Notes: generated from the sequence alone by a model not told the origin. A stretch of 64,000 nucleotides of DNA from Ecdyonurus torrentis (GCA_949318235.1 OX439135.1:17741796-17805795); one strand, 5' to 3'; positions 37,801-45,869 are shown, counted from the stretch's first letter. Made by a program: numbers and translations.

Positions 37801-40122
37801 AAAATAATAATAATTAATGTATGTTATTCACCATTGAGAGTTCCTCTGAAATTTTGATTCCTGGAGACTTGGTCACCTGGGTGAGGCATGAGGAAGCAAA
37901 GGACTTGCTTGAAACATGTTTGGATCATCTCAGCTCGCTCTCTGTTGTGCTCCATCTATATGTGTAGTAGCAAAAAAAAAAAAAAAAAAAAAAAGGAAAA
38001 AGGAAAAAGAAAAAAGAAAAAAAAAAGTTTTTGTGATTCAAAAGATAATATGTACTTCATTAACAAGAGAATTTTAAAAATAGCAACAAGTTATCACAAA
38101 TTGACAGGATTCTGTGTGCAAATAAAGGGTATAAAATTGTTGCAGGAACCAATTAACAGATTGCCCAATTGTTGCACAAGAAAGCCTAATTTTGTAGGAA
38201 CATGCTTCTCTCCCTAAATTTTTTTAATAAAGACATTAAAATGATACTGTTGAAAAAGAAAAAAAAAAAAAAAAAATAGCAACAATCATAATTGTATTAC
38301 GAAGATTTCTTCTACTATCGGCCTACTATTTTGTGAAATTTCCAAAAAATAAATTCAAAAAACTGAGGCTTTATATTTTATAGCTTTAACTTCCCTTTAA
38401 GTCCCAATAATGGGCAATTTATAAAAAAAAGTCAGGACATTTTATTTTTCTTGAATCTGAAAGCTTTAATTTAAAAATAAGGCATTTTTGATGGAGCTTT
38501 GCTGCCACAATATTTTCAGTTACATTTAAGAAATAAATACTAAAGAAAATATATTCAGGGTTATATAATATGTTTGATTATACATATAAAACTAACCGTG
38601 AACCAATCTTCTAATTCCTTGTTACCCTCTTCAAATCCATAGCCAGTTTCACAGTCAAATTTCCAATCCCTGATCAGGAAAATGAGTTTTTGGAAGACTT
38701 TGTCGTTACATGAAGCCTGGACCATACGACCAAATTCCAAGAAATACTGAAATAATAATTAAATTAAAAATCAGCCCCACAAAGCTAGGTGGTGGCAGGG
38801 TGCATGGTCTTACAAGGTCACTAAGTTGGCTTGGTGATTAAAAAAAAAAAAAATCTATAATTTAGCTTCCTTTTATTAATTTATTATTGCTACTAATTAG
38901 TATATTACAATAATAAAAGTATTAGTAAAGTTATAATATGCAAAAATCTTTAATTAAAATATAGATGTACAAAAAAGGGGACGCAAAATTGCAAGCTGCT
39001 AGTTAGAGAATTTTACTAAATTTTACTAAATTACCAGAATTCTCTAACTAGCAGTCTGGAGCTTGCAATTTTGCATCCCCTTTTTGTGTCTATTTTAATT
39101 ATTAAAGATTTTCTGGTATTATAACATTCAATATAACGTGCTTTAATTAATCTTATTACTTTTCTTTGATTAGCATATTAAACCGTAATGTTTTTTTTTT
39201 CTTATATTTACATATAAAAGTATTGGTAGTAAAGGAAATAATAACAATAATAATAAATAAAAAATGTGGTCAATTAAAAAAAAAAAAAAAAAAAAGAAAA
39301 AGAAAAGAAAAGAAAAGAAAAAGAAAAAAAAAAAAGCAATATTTTGTTATATCACATGCATTTATAATATACAGACAACCGGGGAGACTTTGAATGTCCG
39401 GGATGACCTTGAACACCCATTTATCTCTACATTGGGCACTCAACCTTGAACACCCATTTATCTCTACATTGGGCACTCATTTCAAAATTTTGAAACATGT
39501 CATTTAGATCAAAAACAAATTTGCACAATAGTAAGATTCTTCAATTTTCTTAAATGAGGCCCTAAGACAGAGATAATTGGGTGTTCAAAGTCACCCCGGG
39601 CGTTCAAAGTCATCCTAGTTGACTGTATGCATTTAATTTTACTCTCATCCTAGCCAAGCATTTTTTTTTTTTTTTTTTTTAATAGAGGTTTATTATTATT
39701 TGCATTATTAGGCTAAATTATACAGTCTATATCGATCTTGTTGCGAAATAAAGGTCATCTTGTATTTTGTCAGGGGAAGCAAAAGACCTATCTCGTTTTT
39801 TGTCAGTAGAAGCAAAAGGTCTATCTCGAGCGCCATTTCCATAAAGTTTGGAAACGAGATAGGCCTTTTACTTCCACTGACAAAAAACGAGATAGGCCTT
39901 TTGCTTCCCCTGACAAAATACGTGATAGACCTTTTTTGTTTTGCAACAAAATCGATATGTCTGTACATAATATGTTGAAAAATAAATAAATAATTTCTCA
40001 ACCTGCAAAGCTTGAAGCAGTCAATTTTATTTCCCATTATTTTGATCCATTTCAAGAGAAGATTTTTGTATAATATAATTTCTCACAATACTTTAATTAG
40101 GTTATATATAGCCTAACTATAT

Positions 40123-40204
<82 letters not shown>

Positions 40205-43158
40205 CCTCCAATAAAACTCTTGTTAAATTATTAAATTTGATTACCTGCAGATTGGTGAGATCGTCCATCTGGATTCTCTCATGCAGATTGTAGATTTGAA
40301 CTGAAGACAGCAGGGTGGACAAGGCAAAGATGAAAGTGTTTTCTTTCATGGAAGTTCTCTTATCAAAAGTGCCTTGGGTATCCAGGAGAACCAAAGCAAG
40401 CTTACAAAAAACAATAATATAATAAATTAAAAAAAAAAAAGAGTAATAATAATAATAATTAGCACAAATCCAAATTCCGCAGCATTATTTCTAATTGACA
40501 ATTTAAAAGATTGGATAGAAAAAAACATATAGATGGATTAGGAAAAATCGGGCAATGACAGGAGATCCGATGGACAATAAATTACCTATATTATAGGGCC
40601 TACCGTATATTATTATATATCGATAGTGAGGAGCAGAGAAGCGACCAATGAGAAATCAAGCGAATTTAGAAATATGAAAAACAAAAGTCTATCTATATTT
40701 TTCTACAATAGTTAGAAAGTGAAAGTTATTTTATTTAAAACGGCTGGTATATTACTTTCTGGTAAATTTTTAAAAAAAAAATTATGACGCAAATTAACAA
40801 AGTTAATTAATAATGGGAAATATTTGAGCGCGATTTTTGGTCTTGTTTTTACAACTGTGAAGTTCAACTCGATGTCAAAAGTTTAGTTAACATTGGATTG
40901 TAATGATTTTTTTACACAAAATACGAAACTGAACAGCGTATTTAAGGATGTAATTTTTTTGGCAACCTCAAAAAATTAGCAAAGTTATTTGCACATTTCT
41001 AATTTAAAAAAAATTAGTGTGAAATTGAAGCCACTACTTTGAAATTTGGCCTCAGTGTTCACCATTAAAGTGAAAATGTTTGCTGAAAAAATCAATTATT
41101 TTTGATCATTTGTTACAATTTTACAATTTAATTGAATACTTTAGAATAAATGAGAAAAAAATGAAAAAGCTACTAAAAAGTCACTGTCGTAAGCTACTAC
41201 GTAAAAAAACTTTTGGTTTAAGCAAGTATAACAGCGTAAAAATATGCATACTTCAGCAACATTTTGTTTGGGTATTTGTCTTATATTTTGCATAATTAAG
41301 TTATTTCATTGGTACCGTATGAAATTTTGATAGACAAAAATAAAATTACGTAGTAGCTTAGCACAGCGAATTTTTAGTAGCTTGCAAGATTTCTTCTCTT
41401 TTTTCTGTCGCGCATCGGCTTCACTTTTCTCATTTATTCTAAAGTTTTCAATTAAATTGTAAAATTGTAACAAATGATCAAAAATAATTTATTTTTTCAG
41501 CAAACATTTACACTTTAATGGTGAATACTGAGGTCAAATTTTAAAGTTGTAGCTTCATTTTAACGCAAATTTTTTTTTAATTAGAAATGTGCAAATAACT
41601 TTGCTAATTTTTTGAGGTTGCCAAAAAAATTACATCCTTGTATGCGCTGTTCAGTTTCGTATTTTGTGTAAAAAAATCATTACAATCCAATGTTAACTAA
41701 ACTTTTGACATCGAGTTGCACTTCACAGTTGTAAAAACAAGACCAAAAATCGCGCTCAAATATTTCCCATTATTAATTAACTTTGTTAATTTGCATCATA
41801 ATTTTATTTTTAAAAATGTACCAGAAAGCTAATAAACCAGCCGTTTTAAATAAAATAACTTTCACTTTCTAACTATTGTAGAAAAATATAGATAGACTTT
41901 TGTTTTTCATATTTCTAAATTCGCTTGATTTCTCATTGGTCGCTTCTCTGCTCCTCACTATCGATATGTAGTATCATAAAATCATAATAGGTAATAATAA
42001 TAATAATAATACATTCAAAATATGTATTACAAGAAGGCAACAATGTTATACTATAGTATAAGATTATAACTTTCTTAAAAAAAAAAAAAAAAAAAAATCA
42101 CAATAAATTGTTACTTTTATAATTAAAAATAAAAAAGGTTTTATAACATTGAAAATGCTATCCGTTTGACAGACTTAACAAAATCAAGAATTGACTATTG
42201 TATTGTAAGGAAAAGAAATTATCTAGTGCATTGTAATTAAGATAAAATTAAAAGAAAAGGATACTATTGGAAATCAGCAAAGTCCCTATCACAATGAAGG
42301 AGTAATATGATGAAAATACATGGGTGTGAGCTTATAATAAATGAATGCATTGAAATGTTTCCAATGAAAGAATATTACAAGGGAAAAGCATTATACGGAA
42401 ACATTCCATCTTATGGGAGGGGGGGGGGGGGTCGGTTAGGTGCATGAGTAGGTTGGACATGTAGTCAAGCATAAACCTTGTCCAGTCAAGTGTTTATGAA
42501 TATCCTCTTCAGTCCCAGATACTTTTAAACAATATTTCCCTGTCGTAAATTTTAACCACGTTTTTGTGCGGCTCTCAGAATGACAAAAAGATGCCTCTTT
42601 TGTAGTTTTTTTTTTTTTTTTTTTTTTTTTCTTACTGTCACTACCCGCTCTACATTGCTCAAAATAGCTCTAAAAACCGCGAAATTTTCCTTTTTTTTTT
42701 ATTTATTATTTTTTTTTTTGACACATTTTACATATTTTTATCTCTATTTTTTCTATATTTTTTTTTTCGATTGTTTAAAGATTTTTTGTCAAGTTTTTTG
42801 ATGTACAACTCATTATATATTGGGACTGAAGAGGATAAAGACAGCTACATGTAATGTAATTTAAATATTTTTGACACTTCTACATATTTTCCCAGATACT
42901 TTACTACAATATAAATCTTGAGAATTCACTTACATCTTCTCCTATGAGAAAGACTTCAGGCCACATCAAGATTCCTGTAGTGTCTCTTTCTCTTCCTCCA
43001 CGCCACGAGAATCCTTCCACCACATCACTTTGTGTCAGCCAATCAGAGTGACCCTGGAATTTTAACACGAATTCGTTTTGGAAATTGTTAAAATATGATG
43101 CATTTTCACTTCCAGCAGAAGTAAAAAAAAAAAAAATCAAATCAAATCAAACTAAACT

Positions 43159-43191
<33 letters not shown>

Positions 43192-45497
43192 CTTTTTGTC
43201 TTTTTGTCTTTTTGTGAAAGTAGGCCTATAGTGTAGTTGTTCATTTAACATGGCAACACCAACAGAAAGTTATGATGTTAAATTTTATGACTTCTTTTGG
43301 TGCCCGATTTTTTTTTTTTATTTTTTTTTTTTTAATTAGGCCTATTATTCTAAATAATGTTATGTTATTGCATACATAATCAAATTAAAAAGAAACAAAT
43401 GTACTATATTTAACTTTTACCCAAAATGGAACACACTGTAACTATGAAGCATTAAGAAATTTTAAGCCTTAACAAAACAGTCCAATGTTTTATCTGGACC
43501 ACAAAGATCCACCCTAGAGCAAGAAAACACAAAAATGTTTACCTGAGCTTTGAGATAGCGCAGCATGAAGTTAAGAAGAAATGACTTTCCTCTCCTGAAA
43601 GCTCCAACAACAGACAAGATGGCAATCTTTCTATTCTTCACCTCCTCTGTGCACAAAATACTTGCGACTGCAGCCTCGTTCAGGTCAAACAAACCCTCTG
43701 CATTGCGTATCAAGAGTTGGATTGGAGCTGGAAAAAAAAAAAAAAAAAAAAGTACATCAGTCAAGCCTACCAATGTTGAAATGTTTTTATGTTTCAATGA
43801 ATGAATGAATGAATGAATGAATGAATGAATGAATGAATGAATGAATGAATGAATGAATGAATGAATGAATGAATGAACAAATGAAATTGACAATTTTTTA
43901 ATTTGACATTATAATCTTTTTTTTTTTATTTTTTTTTTTTATGAACACTAACTGAATATTATAGACATTAAAATATAGTGGAGCACTATAATATTAATTT
44001 GTTTTAACCTGAAATGTTTAGTTACAGTTAATAATTTCTATGTTATCATTTGTTATATACCTTGCATTGTTGGCTGTCTCGTTAGTTGCGGTTGTGCCAA
44101 CATAACACCACTGTTCAAATGTCCTCTAGTAGTAGGATGTACATGTGGAGTGTAGAGATGTACTGCAGACACGGTGTTGTTATCATGATGAAGTACCAGA
44201 TTGTTAACAGCAGCTGGTAGGTCACTCACAGCATCTTGGAACTCTTGTAAATCATGTTCAATCATCTCAAAGTCCATGCTCTCTGCATGTTCATTTGAGG
44301 TTTCTACACATAAAGATAAGTAATTAATTATTTAAAGAAAAAAAAAACATAAATAATAATAATAATAATGACACAATATTTGTGTTATTTCTACATTTTT
44401 AAAATGACTTAAGATTTTACAATACACATAAAATGTATAAATGAACTTTCATACTACTATCTTGTCACAATTGTTAAAAATAATAATATAGGATAAAAAA
44501 TAATAATAAAAAAAAAATTAACGATTTGTTCACTTCTTTTAAAAATATTTCTTTAATTTAATTTAATAAATACAAATTAAAATTACCTGCAACTGCTTGA
44601 ACTTTTCGGACACCTGACTCTGGATTTACCACTACTGCAAAATTCACTACATCCATTTTAGAGCAACTACTGACATGCTCTGCAACTGCCATACTACTTT
44701 CAGTATTGGACATTTGATTCTGACTTCCAGTGTTGGAATGTTTAACTTTTTTTCCTTTTGAAGCTCCCTTCTTGGTGTCATCTGGTTTAACCTTTTTGGT
44801 ATCATAATTTTTGGATTTTGATTTTTGATTTTTTGTTTTTACCAAAGAGGGAAGATTAGTCACTTTTTCAGCTTGTGAGCTTGCGGGATGTGAACTTGAA
44901 TGTTGTCCCACATTTCTATCTCCACTGAAATGTGCAACTTGAGTGTCCAACACATTGGTTAACTTATTCTGTTCATCATACACAAGTTTTTCAAAGGAAT
45001 TGTTTGCAAACATGAAAAAATCCTGAACATTATTTTCACCCTTAGCTTCATCTACTGTGTTATGGCCTTCTTGGGTTTTTGTTTTTGCAAGCTTGATAAG
45101 ATTCTGAACTAATTTTAACAATTTACGACGTTCATCTTTCAAATCTTGATAATTTTCCACTTCAACTTTATCAAGAGAGAACACCAATTGATCAAGATCT
45201 TCAATCAGTTCAAGAATTGCTTCTTTTTTATTGTTATTATCATTATTGCTGTAGATTTTCAAGAATTTACAATTGTATTCTGAATAATGAAGCCTAATTT
45301 TATCAAAGGCTACTTCTGCTTCTTGATAAAGTTTACATTTCATGTTGTCCAAATTATTTTCTAGGGTTTTCTTACTTTTAAGGGTTTTACCATCAGTATC
45401 TAATGGCTTTCTTGTTTTACAGTCAAGAGATTTTGATCTACTTGAAGTGTGTTCAGGTTGTTTTGGCTCTTCTTTGTCACCTTCTTCATAGCTGGTT
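23401..45497 (-). CDS. Gene A: BAG-like / atlastin-GBP GTPase / helical repeats / Hsp70 fusion protein (20 exons found)
   Basis: Twenty exons with consensus acceptors and GT donors join with matching phases into one open frame of 1,835 codons ending in TAA. Residues here are numbered from the first full codon of the exon at 45497. Order: BAG-like domain (about 55-140), Lys/Ser-rich linker (about 150-290), His/Thr-rich exon (305-384), GTPase (about 385-630), helical units (631-1329), Hsp70 ATPase domain (1331-1713) and substrate beta domain (about 1720-1835). The GTPase has G1 GAFRRGKS, G2 DTTG, G3 DTQG and G4 RD, closest to the atlastin branch of the dynamin superfamily. I see no membrane segment after the helical part, unlike atlastin, so the protein is probably soluble. 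The exon phases make a GTPase-repeat-Hsp70 protein the simplest reading; two separate genes would need an unseen stop and a new start. The first exon is missing. Function is unknown; chaperone or innate-defence roles are guesses from the families. Confidence 0.88.
24452..24677 (-). CDS. Gene A exon: Hsp70 ATPase domain, lobe I/II crossing
   Basis: The exon starts by completing an AGC codon and ends in phase 0. [40 protein letters not shown] are textbook Hsp70 connect-1 and NEPTAAA elements, almost without change. High conservation argues for an active ATPase domain under selection. Confidence 0.96.
25011..25140 (-). CDS. Gene A exon: Hsp70 ATPase domain, catalytic lysine
   Basis: The exon is 130 nt with split codons at both ends. 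[10 protein letters not shown] matches the Hsp70 KRLIGR segment; the first Lys (residue 1398) corresponds to catalytic Lys71 of Hsc70. W-x-F and VQVTKGSKS match subdomain IB. Nothing suggests loss of ATPase chemistry here. Confidence 0.94.
25540..25778. mobile_element. Palindromic element, 239 bp
   Basis: TACCGTAGCGTTGTGTAACTT at the left and AAGTTACACTGCGCTACGGTA at the right; the inner arms (GACCAGGGGTGTAACTTTATACC) also pair. In the intron between the first two Hsp70 exons. Confidence 0.7.
25970..26167 (-). CDS. Gene A exon: Hsp70 ATPase domain, phosphate-1 loop
   Basis: Acceptor TTCACAG, donor [18 protein letters not shown] at residues 1335-1342 is the Hsp70 phosphate-1 motif with its Asp, followed by a subdomain IB stretch with TTTPSVVCF and an NPENCIS end as in Hsp70s (NP-x2-T-[IV]-F). 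There is no ATG between the acceptor and the motif, so this exon cannot start an Hsp70 protein by itself. Confidence 0.95.
26240..26336 (-). CDS. Gene A exon: short helical linker into Hsp70
   Basis: The exon has 32 codons plus one base, acceptor TTTCAG, donor CTA|GTAAGT. It encodes a charged helix ([25 protein letters not shown]) that is not part of any normal Hsp70. Its leftover A joins AG of the next exon to make Lys, giving [15 protein letters not shown] in frame. This exon is the physical join between the repeat region and the chaperone. Confidence 0.88.
26660..26948 (+). mobile_element. 5'-truncated LINE 3' end with C-terminal zinc motif
   Basis: A frame ending at 26819 encodes [16 protein letters not shown], the C-x2-C-x8-H-x4-C zinc motif found at the C terminus of CR1/Jockey-type non-LTR reverse transcriptases. 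It is followed by a 3' UTR with AATAAA and an A/TAAA-rich tail. The rest of the element is missing. It lies in a gene A intron, in opposite orientation. Confidence 0.6.
26953..27296. mobile_element. Same family, copy 2
   Basis: Left TTAAGCCTTAGAACAAG (diverged), right TTTTGTTCAGCGTGTTCTACGCCTTTAA. In the gene A intron just upstream of the Hsp70 linker exon. Confidence 0.6.
27495..27779 (-). CDS. Gene A exon: helical unit 7
   Basis: Ninety-five codons, phase 0 to phase 0, donor CAT|GTAAGT. Lys-rich first helix, then [20 protein letters not shown] and [17 protein letters not shown], still following the unit pattern. It is the last full unit before the Hsp70 part. Its gene B partner would lie left of the window. 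Confidence 0.9.
27932..28100. mobile_element. Hairpin MITE, same family, copy 3
   Basis: AAAAGGAAAAACTGTTTTGAG... pairs with ...CTCAAAATAGTTGTTCCTTT; the centre keeps AAGCATGCGCAGTACGTC. In the gene A intron between helical units 6 and 7. Confidence 0.65.
28526..28783 (-). CDS. Gene A exon: helical unit 6
   Basis: Eighty-six codons, phase 0 to phase 0, acceptor ATTTCAG, donor AAG|GTAAAT. Core [19 protein letters not shown] then [12 protein letters not shown] matches the unit pattern. Partner in gene B is 1360-1608, the last gene B exon inside the window. Confidence 0.9.
28857..28912 (+). mobile_element. LINE tail fragment
   Basis: Nearly identical to 26873-26920: TTTAGGTTATATGTTGTACA...GTGTTTATTGAATAAAAT. 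Only the last ~55 bases of the element are present, as expected of a strongly truncated insertion. A more diverged similar tail lies at 12510-12555. Confidence 0.5.
29029..29192. mobile_element. Palindromic GC-rich element
   Basis: TTAAAGGCCAAAGCAGCCGTCA pairs with TGACGGCTGCGTTGGGCTTAA; inner arms GCGATAACCGTGCGACAA / TTGTCGC also pair. TTAA at both ends. In a gene A intron. Confidence 0.6.
29705..30011. mobile_element. Palindromic element with an internal poly-T
   Basis: ACCACAGTAGAAGTTCTATGG at the left is inverted at 29960-29985; the inner arms GGTCATTTCATA... and GAGCTATCGTCATATA also pair. In a gene A intron. Confidence 0.65.
30518..30775 (-). CDS. Gene A exon: helical unit 5
   Basis: Eighty-six codons, phase 0 to phase 0. 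Core [20 protein letters not shown] then [16 protein letters not shown] follows the unit pattern (Y-x3-M, turn, L-x2-H helix). Partner in gene B at 2631-2888 has the same length. Confidence 0.9.
31484..31759 (-). CDS. Gene A exon: helical unit 4
   Basis: Ninety-two codons, phase 0 to phase 0. A highly charged first helix ([11 protein letters not shown]) leads to [18 protein letters not shown] and ALSLFKPHF. The CGG turn appears again. Partner in gene B at 3549-3824 has exactly the same length. Confidence 0.9.
31910..32406. mobile_element. Hairpin MITE, same family, interrupted copy 4
   Basis: The left end TTGACTAGTAAAGGAACAAC and right end AACAGTTGTTTCTTTATCAGTCAA are separated by about 360 bases of A/T homopolymer-rich DNA inserted into the right arm. 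In a gene A intron. Confidence 0.5.
32716..32994 (-). CDS. Gene A exon: helical unit 3
   Basis: Ninety-three codons, phase 0 to phase 0. Gln-rich first helix, then [19 protein letters not shown] and [14 protein letters not shown]. The YCGG turn resembles the CGG turn in the atlastin bundle, which supports origin of the units from that bundle. Partner in gene B: 4710-4970. Confidence 0.9.
33198..33544. mobile_element. TTAA-flanked palindromic element
   Basis: TTTAAAGATGAAGTTCAGGGGTTAC matches GTAACCCCTGAACTTCCTCTTTAA in inverse; the arms run to TTGCATATCTCGCAGGATGA near the centre. In the gene A intron between helical units 2 and 3. Confidence 0.7.
33595..33852 (-). CDS. Gene A exon: helical unit 2
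   Basis: Eighty-six codons, phase 0 to phase 0, acceptor TTTGCAG, donor AAG|GTAAAT. All helical by composition, with aromatic and Cys residues ([30 protein letters not shown]). It is more diverged from the unit consensus than its neighbours but keeps length and position. Partner in gene B: 8020-8289. Confidence 0.9.
34048..34254 (-). CDS. Gene A exon: helical unit 1
   Basis: Sixty-nine codons, phase 0 to phase 0. This is the unit closest to the atlastin three-helix bundle: a small-residue/AK stretch, YMQDMEAGL, a central helix with LHQSALDTA, then [11 protein letters not shown] and a closing YRKKLVE helix. The shared frame of all units is Y-x3-M, about 15 residues, L-x2/3-H, then A/F-rich helix and a final amphipathic helix. 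Partner in gene B: 8916-9128. Confidence 0.9.
34718..36827. mobile_element. hAT-like element, 2.1 kb, in the gene A intron between GTPase and repeats
   Basis: Ends CAGGGACGTACGC and GCGTACGTCCCTG with the 8-bp direct repeat GCCAAAAA on each side. Poly-C/poly-G tracts lie just inside both ends, next to GGGTCCGGACCC. The interior is AT-rich with no transposase frame and itself holds another inverted-repeat insert (35185-35525). The same termini, shortened, occur at 1126-1284. Confidence 0.85.
35275..35342 (+). repeat. tRNA-like relic
   Basis: GAGTGGTCTGGGAAACCAAAG followed by CCGGGATCGAGTCTCGG resembles the 3' part of a tRNA with a B box (GATCGAGTC) and paired T arm. The 5' half is unclear. 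It sits within nested transposon DNA. Confidence 0.35.
37105..37453. mobile_element. Same TTAA family, copy 2
   Basis: TTTAAAGAAATAGACCACATAAAAAC to TCTGGTCTATTTCT. It contains CCCCCACGAGAGAGCGTG and GACGTCAGAAACATGC, shared with copies 3 and 4. In the gene A intron just upstream of helical unit 1. Confidence 0.65.
37558..37739 (-). CDS. Gene A exon: GTPase-to-helical hinge
   Basis: The exon completes the split codon and ends in phase 0 at [23 protein letters not shown] followed by [25 protein letters not shown] parallels the atlastin stretch where the last GTPase helix passes into the three-helix bundle (LVEYFKAYI in atlastin). It is the last exon before the 3.3 kb intron that separates GTPase from repeat units and carries nested transposons. 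Confidence 0.9.
37832..37955 (-). CDS. Gene A exon: end of GTPase core
   Basis: Exon of 124 nt beginning at phase 0 after ATATAG and ending with one base over (AATG|GTGAAT). It encodes CFLMPHPGD, matching the CFLLPHPG strand of atlastins near the guanine cap. The gene B partner at 10021-10135 has the same motif (CFLMPSPGD). Confidence 0.9.
38597..38746 (-). CDS. Gene A exon: GTPase G4 (RD)
   Basis: Fifty codons, phase 0, acceptor ATTTCAG, donor [19 protein letters not shown] at residues 559-568 is the atlastin/GBP RD motif that recognises the guanine base (Arg564, Asp565). A Glu/Gly-rich loop and an amphipathic helix follow. Confidence 0.92.
38967..39091. mobile_element. Short hairpin element in a gene A intron
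   Basis: ACAAAAAAGGGGACGCAAAA pairs with TTTTGCATCCCCTTTTTTGT, with an inner arm TAGTTAGAGAATT / AATTCTCTAACTA. Confidence 0.6.
39370..39627. mobile_element. Second copy of the CAGTCAACCGGGG MITE
   Basis: Ends TACAGACAACCGGGGAGAC and GTCATCCTAGTTGACTGTA. It has an internal direct duplication of about 40 bases (CCTTGAACACCCATTTATCTCTACATTGGGCACTCA). Located in a gene A intron. A single left end of the same family is at about 31097. Confidence 0.7.
39725..39965. repeat. Related hairpin block with AAAAGGTCTATCTCG words
   Basis: Words GACAAAA-ACG-GATAG(A/G)CCTTTTGC and their inverse lie on both sides of GAGCGCCATTTCCATAAAGTTTGG. Same layout as 1790-1985; probably one transposon family. In a gene A intron. 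Confidence 0.55.
40126..40202. repeat. (TC)n microsatellite next to a gene A exon
   Basis: About 38 CT units, 43 bases past the donor of the G3 exon on the transcribed strand (GA-rich in the RNA). Confidence 0.95.
40245..40400 (-). CDS. Gene A exon: GTPase G3 (DTQG)
   Basis: Fifty-two codons, phase 0 on both sides, between TTTTGTAAG and CAG|GTAATC. The Walker B / G3 motif LLDTQGTF sits at residues 491-498, followed by [17 protein letters not shown], a conserved atlastin/GBP helix. The Gly of DTQG (codon at 40371-40373) is what gene B has lost. The long intron upstream holds the 1.35 kb palindrome. Confidence 0.93.
40617..41967. mobile_element. 1.35 kb near-palindrome in a gene A GTPase intron
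   Basis: ATATCGATAGTGAGGAGCAG at the left is matched by CTGCTCCTCACTATCGATAT at the right, and the arms stay complementary for over 500 bases up to a short spacer near 41170-41395. Transcribed as part of the gene A intron it would form a very long hairpin RNA. Looks like a foldback transposon; clear target duplication not found. Confidence 0.75.
42934..43053 (-). CDS. Gene A exon: GTPase switch I (G2)
   Basis: Forty codons, phase 0 on both sides, acceptor TTCCAG, donor GAT|GTAAGT. It contains [17 protein letters not shown], an atlastin-like switch I with the G2 Thr at residue 471 and the WRGG element before it. It follows the P-loop exon and precedes the DTQG exon, so the GTPase order is intact. 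Confidence 0.93.
43543..43727 (-). CDS. Gene A exon: GTPase G1 / P-loop
   Basis: The exon is 185 nt with donor CAG|GTAAAC. It encodes the first strand and P-loop of an atlastin/GBP-type GTPase: residues 426-433 read GAFRRGKS, followed by [10 protein letters not shown] as in atlastins. The Arg inside the P-loop matches the position of the atlastin catalytic arginine. The gene B exon at 13785-13969 has identical length, phase and P-loop. Confidence 0.93.
43796..43876. repeat. (GAAT)n microsatellite just upstream of the gene A P-loop exon
   Basis: About 20 units of AATG. On the minus strand it reads as a His-Ser-Phe-Ile repeat but lies outside the exon, upstream of its acceptor. Confidence 0.9.
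44061..44303 (-). CDS. Gene A exon: short helix plus His/Thr-rich stretch
   Basis: The exon runs from acceptor GTGTAG to donor CAAG|GTATAT and is phase 1 on both sides (81 codons). It starts with an acidic amphipathic stretch ([13 protein letters not shown]) followed by a His/Thr/Gln-rich, probably flexible segment leading into the GTPase. I found no counterpart in gene B, which goes straight from its BAG exon to the GTPase, so this exon was gained in A or lost in B. No known domain recognised. Confidence 0.82.
44587..45497 (-). CDS. Gene A exon: N-terminal BAG-like domain and charged linker
   Basis: The acceptor is a pyrimidine run ending CTGCAG and the donor is GCAG|GTAATT. The exon enters needing two bases from upstream and leaves one base over. 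Residues 55-140 are predicted helical and match the BAG fold: the last helix has RRKLLKLVQ, with Arg123 eight residues before Gln131, the spacing of the Hsp70-contacting Arg and Gln of BAG1/BAG3. BAG domains bind the Hsp70 ATPase domain and drive ADP release. Residues 150-290 are rich in Lys, Ser, Asn and Gln and look disordered, with basic clusters near 215-245. There is no Met in this frame before residue 52, so a short upstream start exon is likely, as in gene B. The BAG call rests on pattern matching by eye. Confidence 0.85.
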
Positions 45498-45869
45498 CTG
45501 CAGAAAGAAAAAAAGCAAATAAATAAAGGTTGTTACCAGATAACTTGTATCTCAAAATCGAAAAAGAAAACTTAAAAACTTTAAAAGGTATACCATTTGA
45601 AAGTTAATAGTAACAGCTATCTATGATAACATTTTCAGAACCCATCAGATAACAGAGAAAATAATTATTGAAATTAACATATGGGCTCCTATAGGACTAA
45701 AACTTTAAAAAAGCATAATTTAAAATCTATAGCATAGTGACCCACTCTTTTGATTAAAAAATAAATAATAAATGCAGCTGTTTAATTTAAAATTTGGAGG
45801 GCATGAAAGTTGAGTTTGTTCCCTGTAAAAAATTATAAAAGATAATCACTTCAAATTGTGTACTGTAAT

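Noticed and set aside
43796..43893. N-terminal His-Ser-Phe-Ile repeat ahead of the P-loop exon
   Set aside because: It is the GAAT microsatellite plus polypyrimidine tract upstream of a clear CAG acceptor at 43728; the exon joins the previous one in phase.
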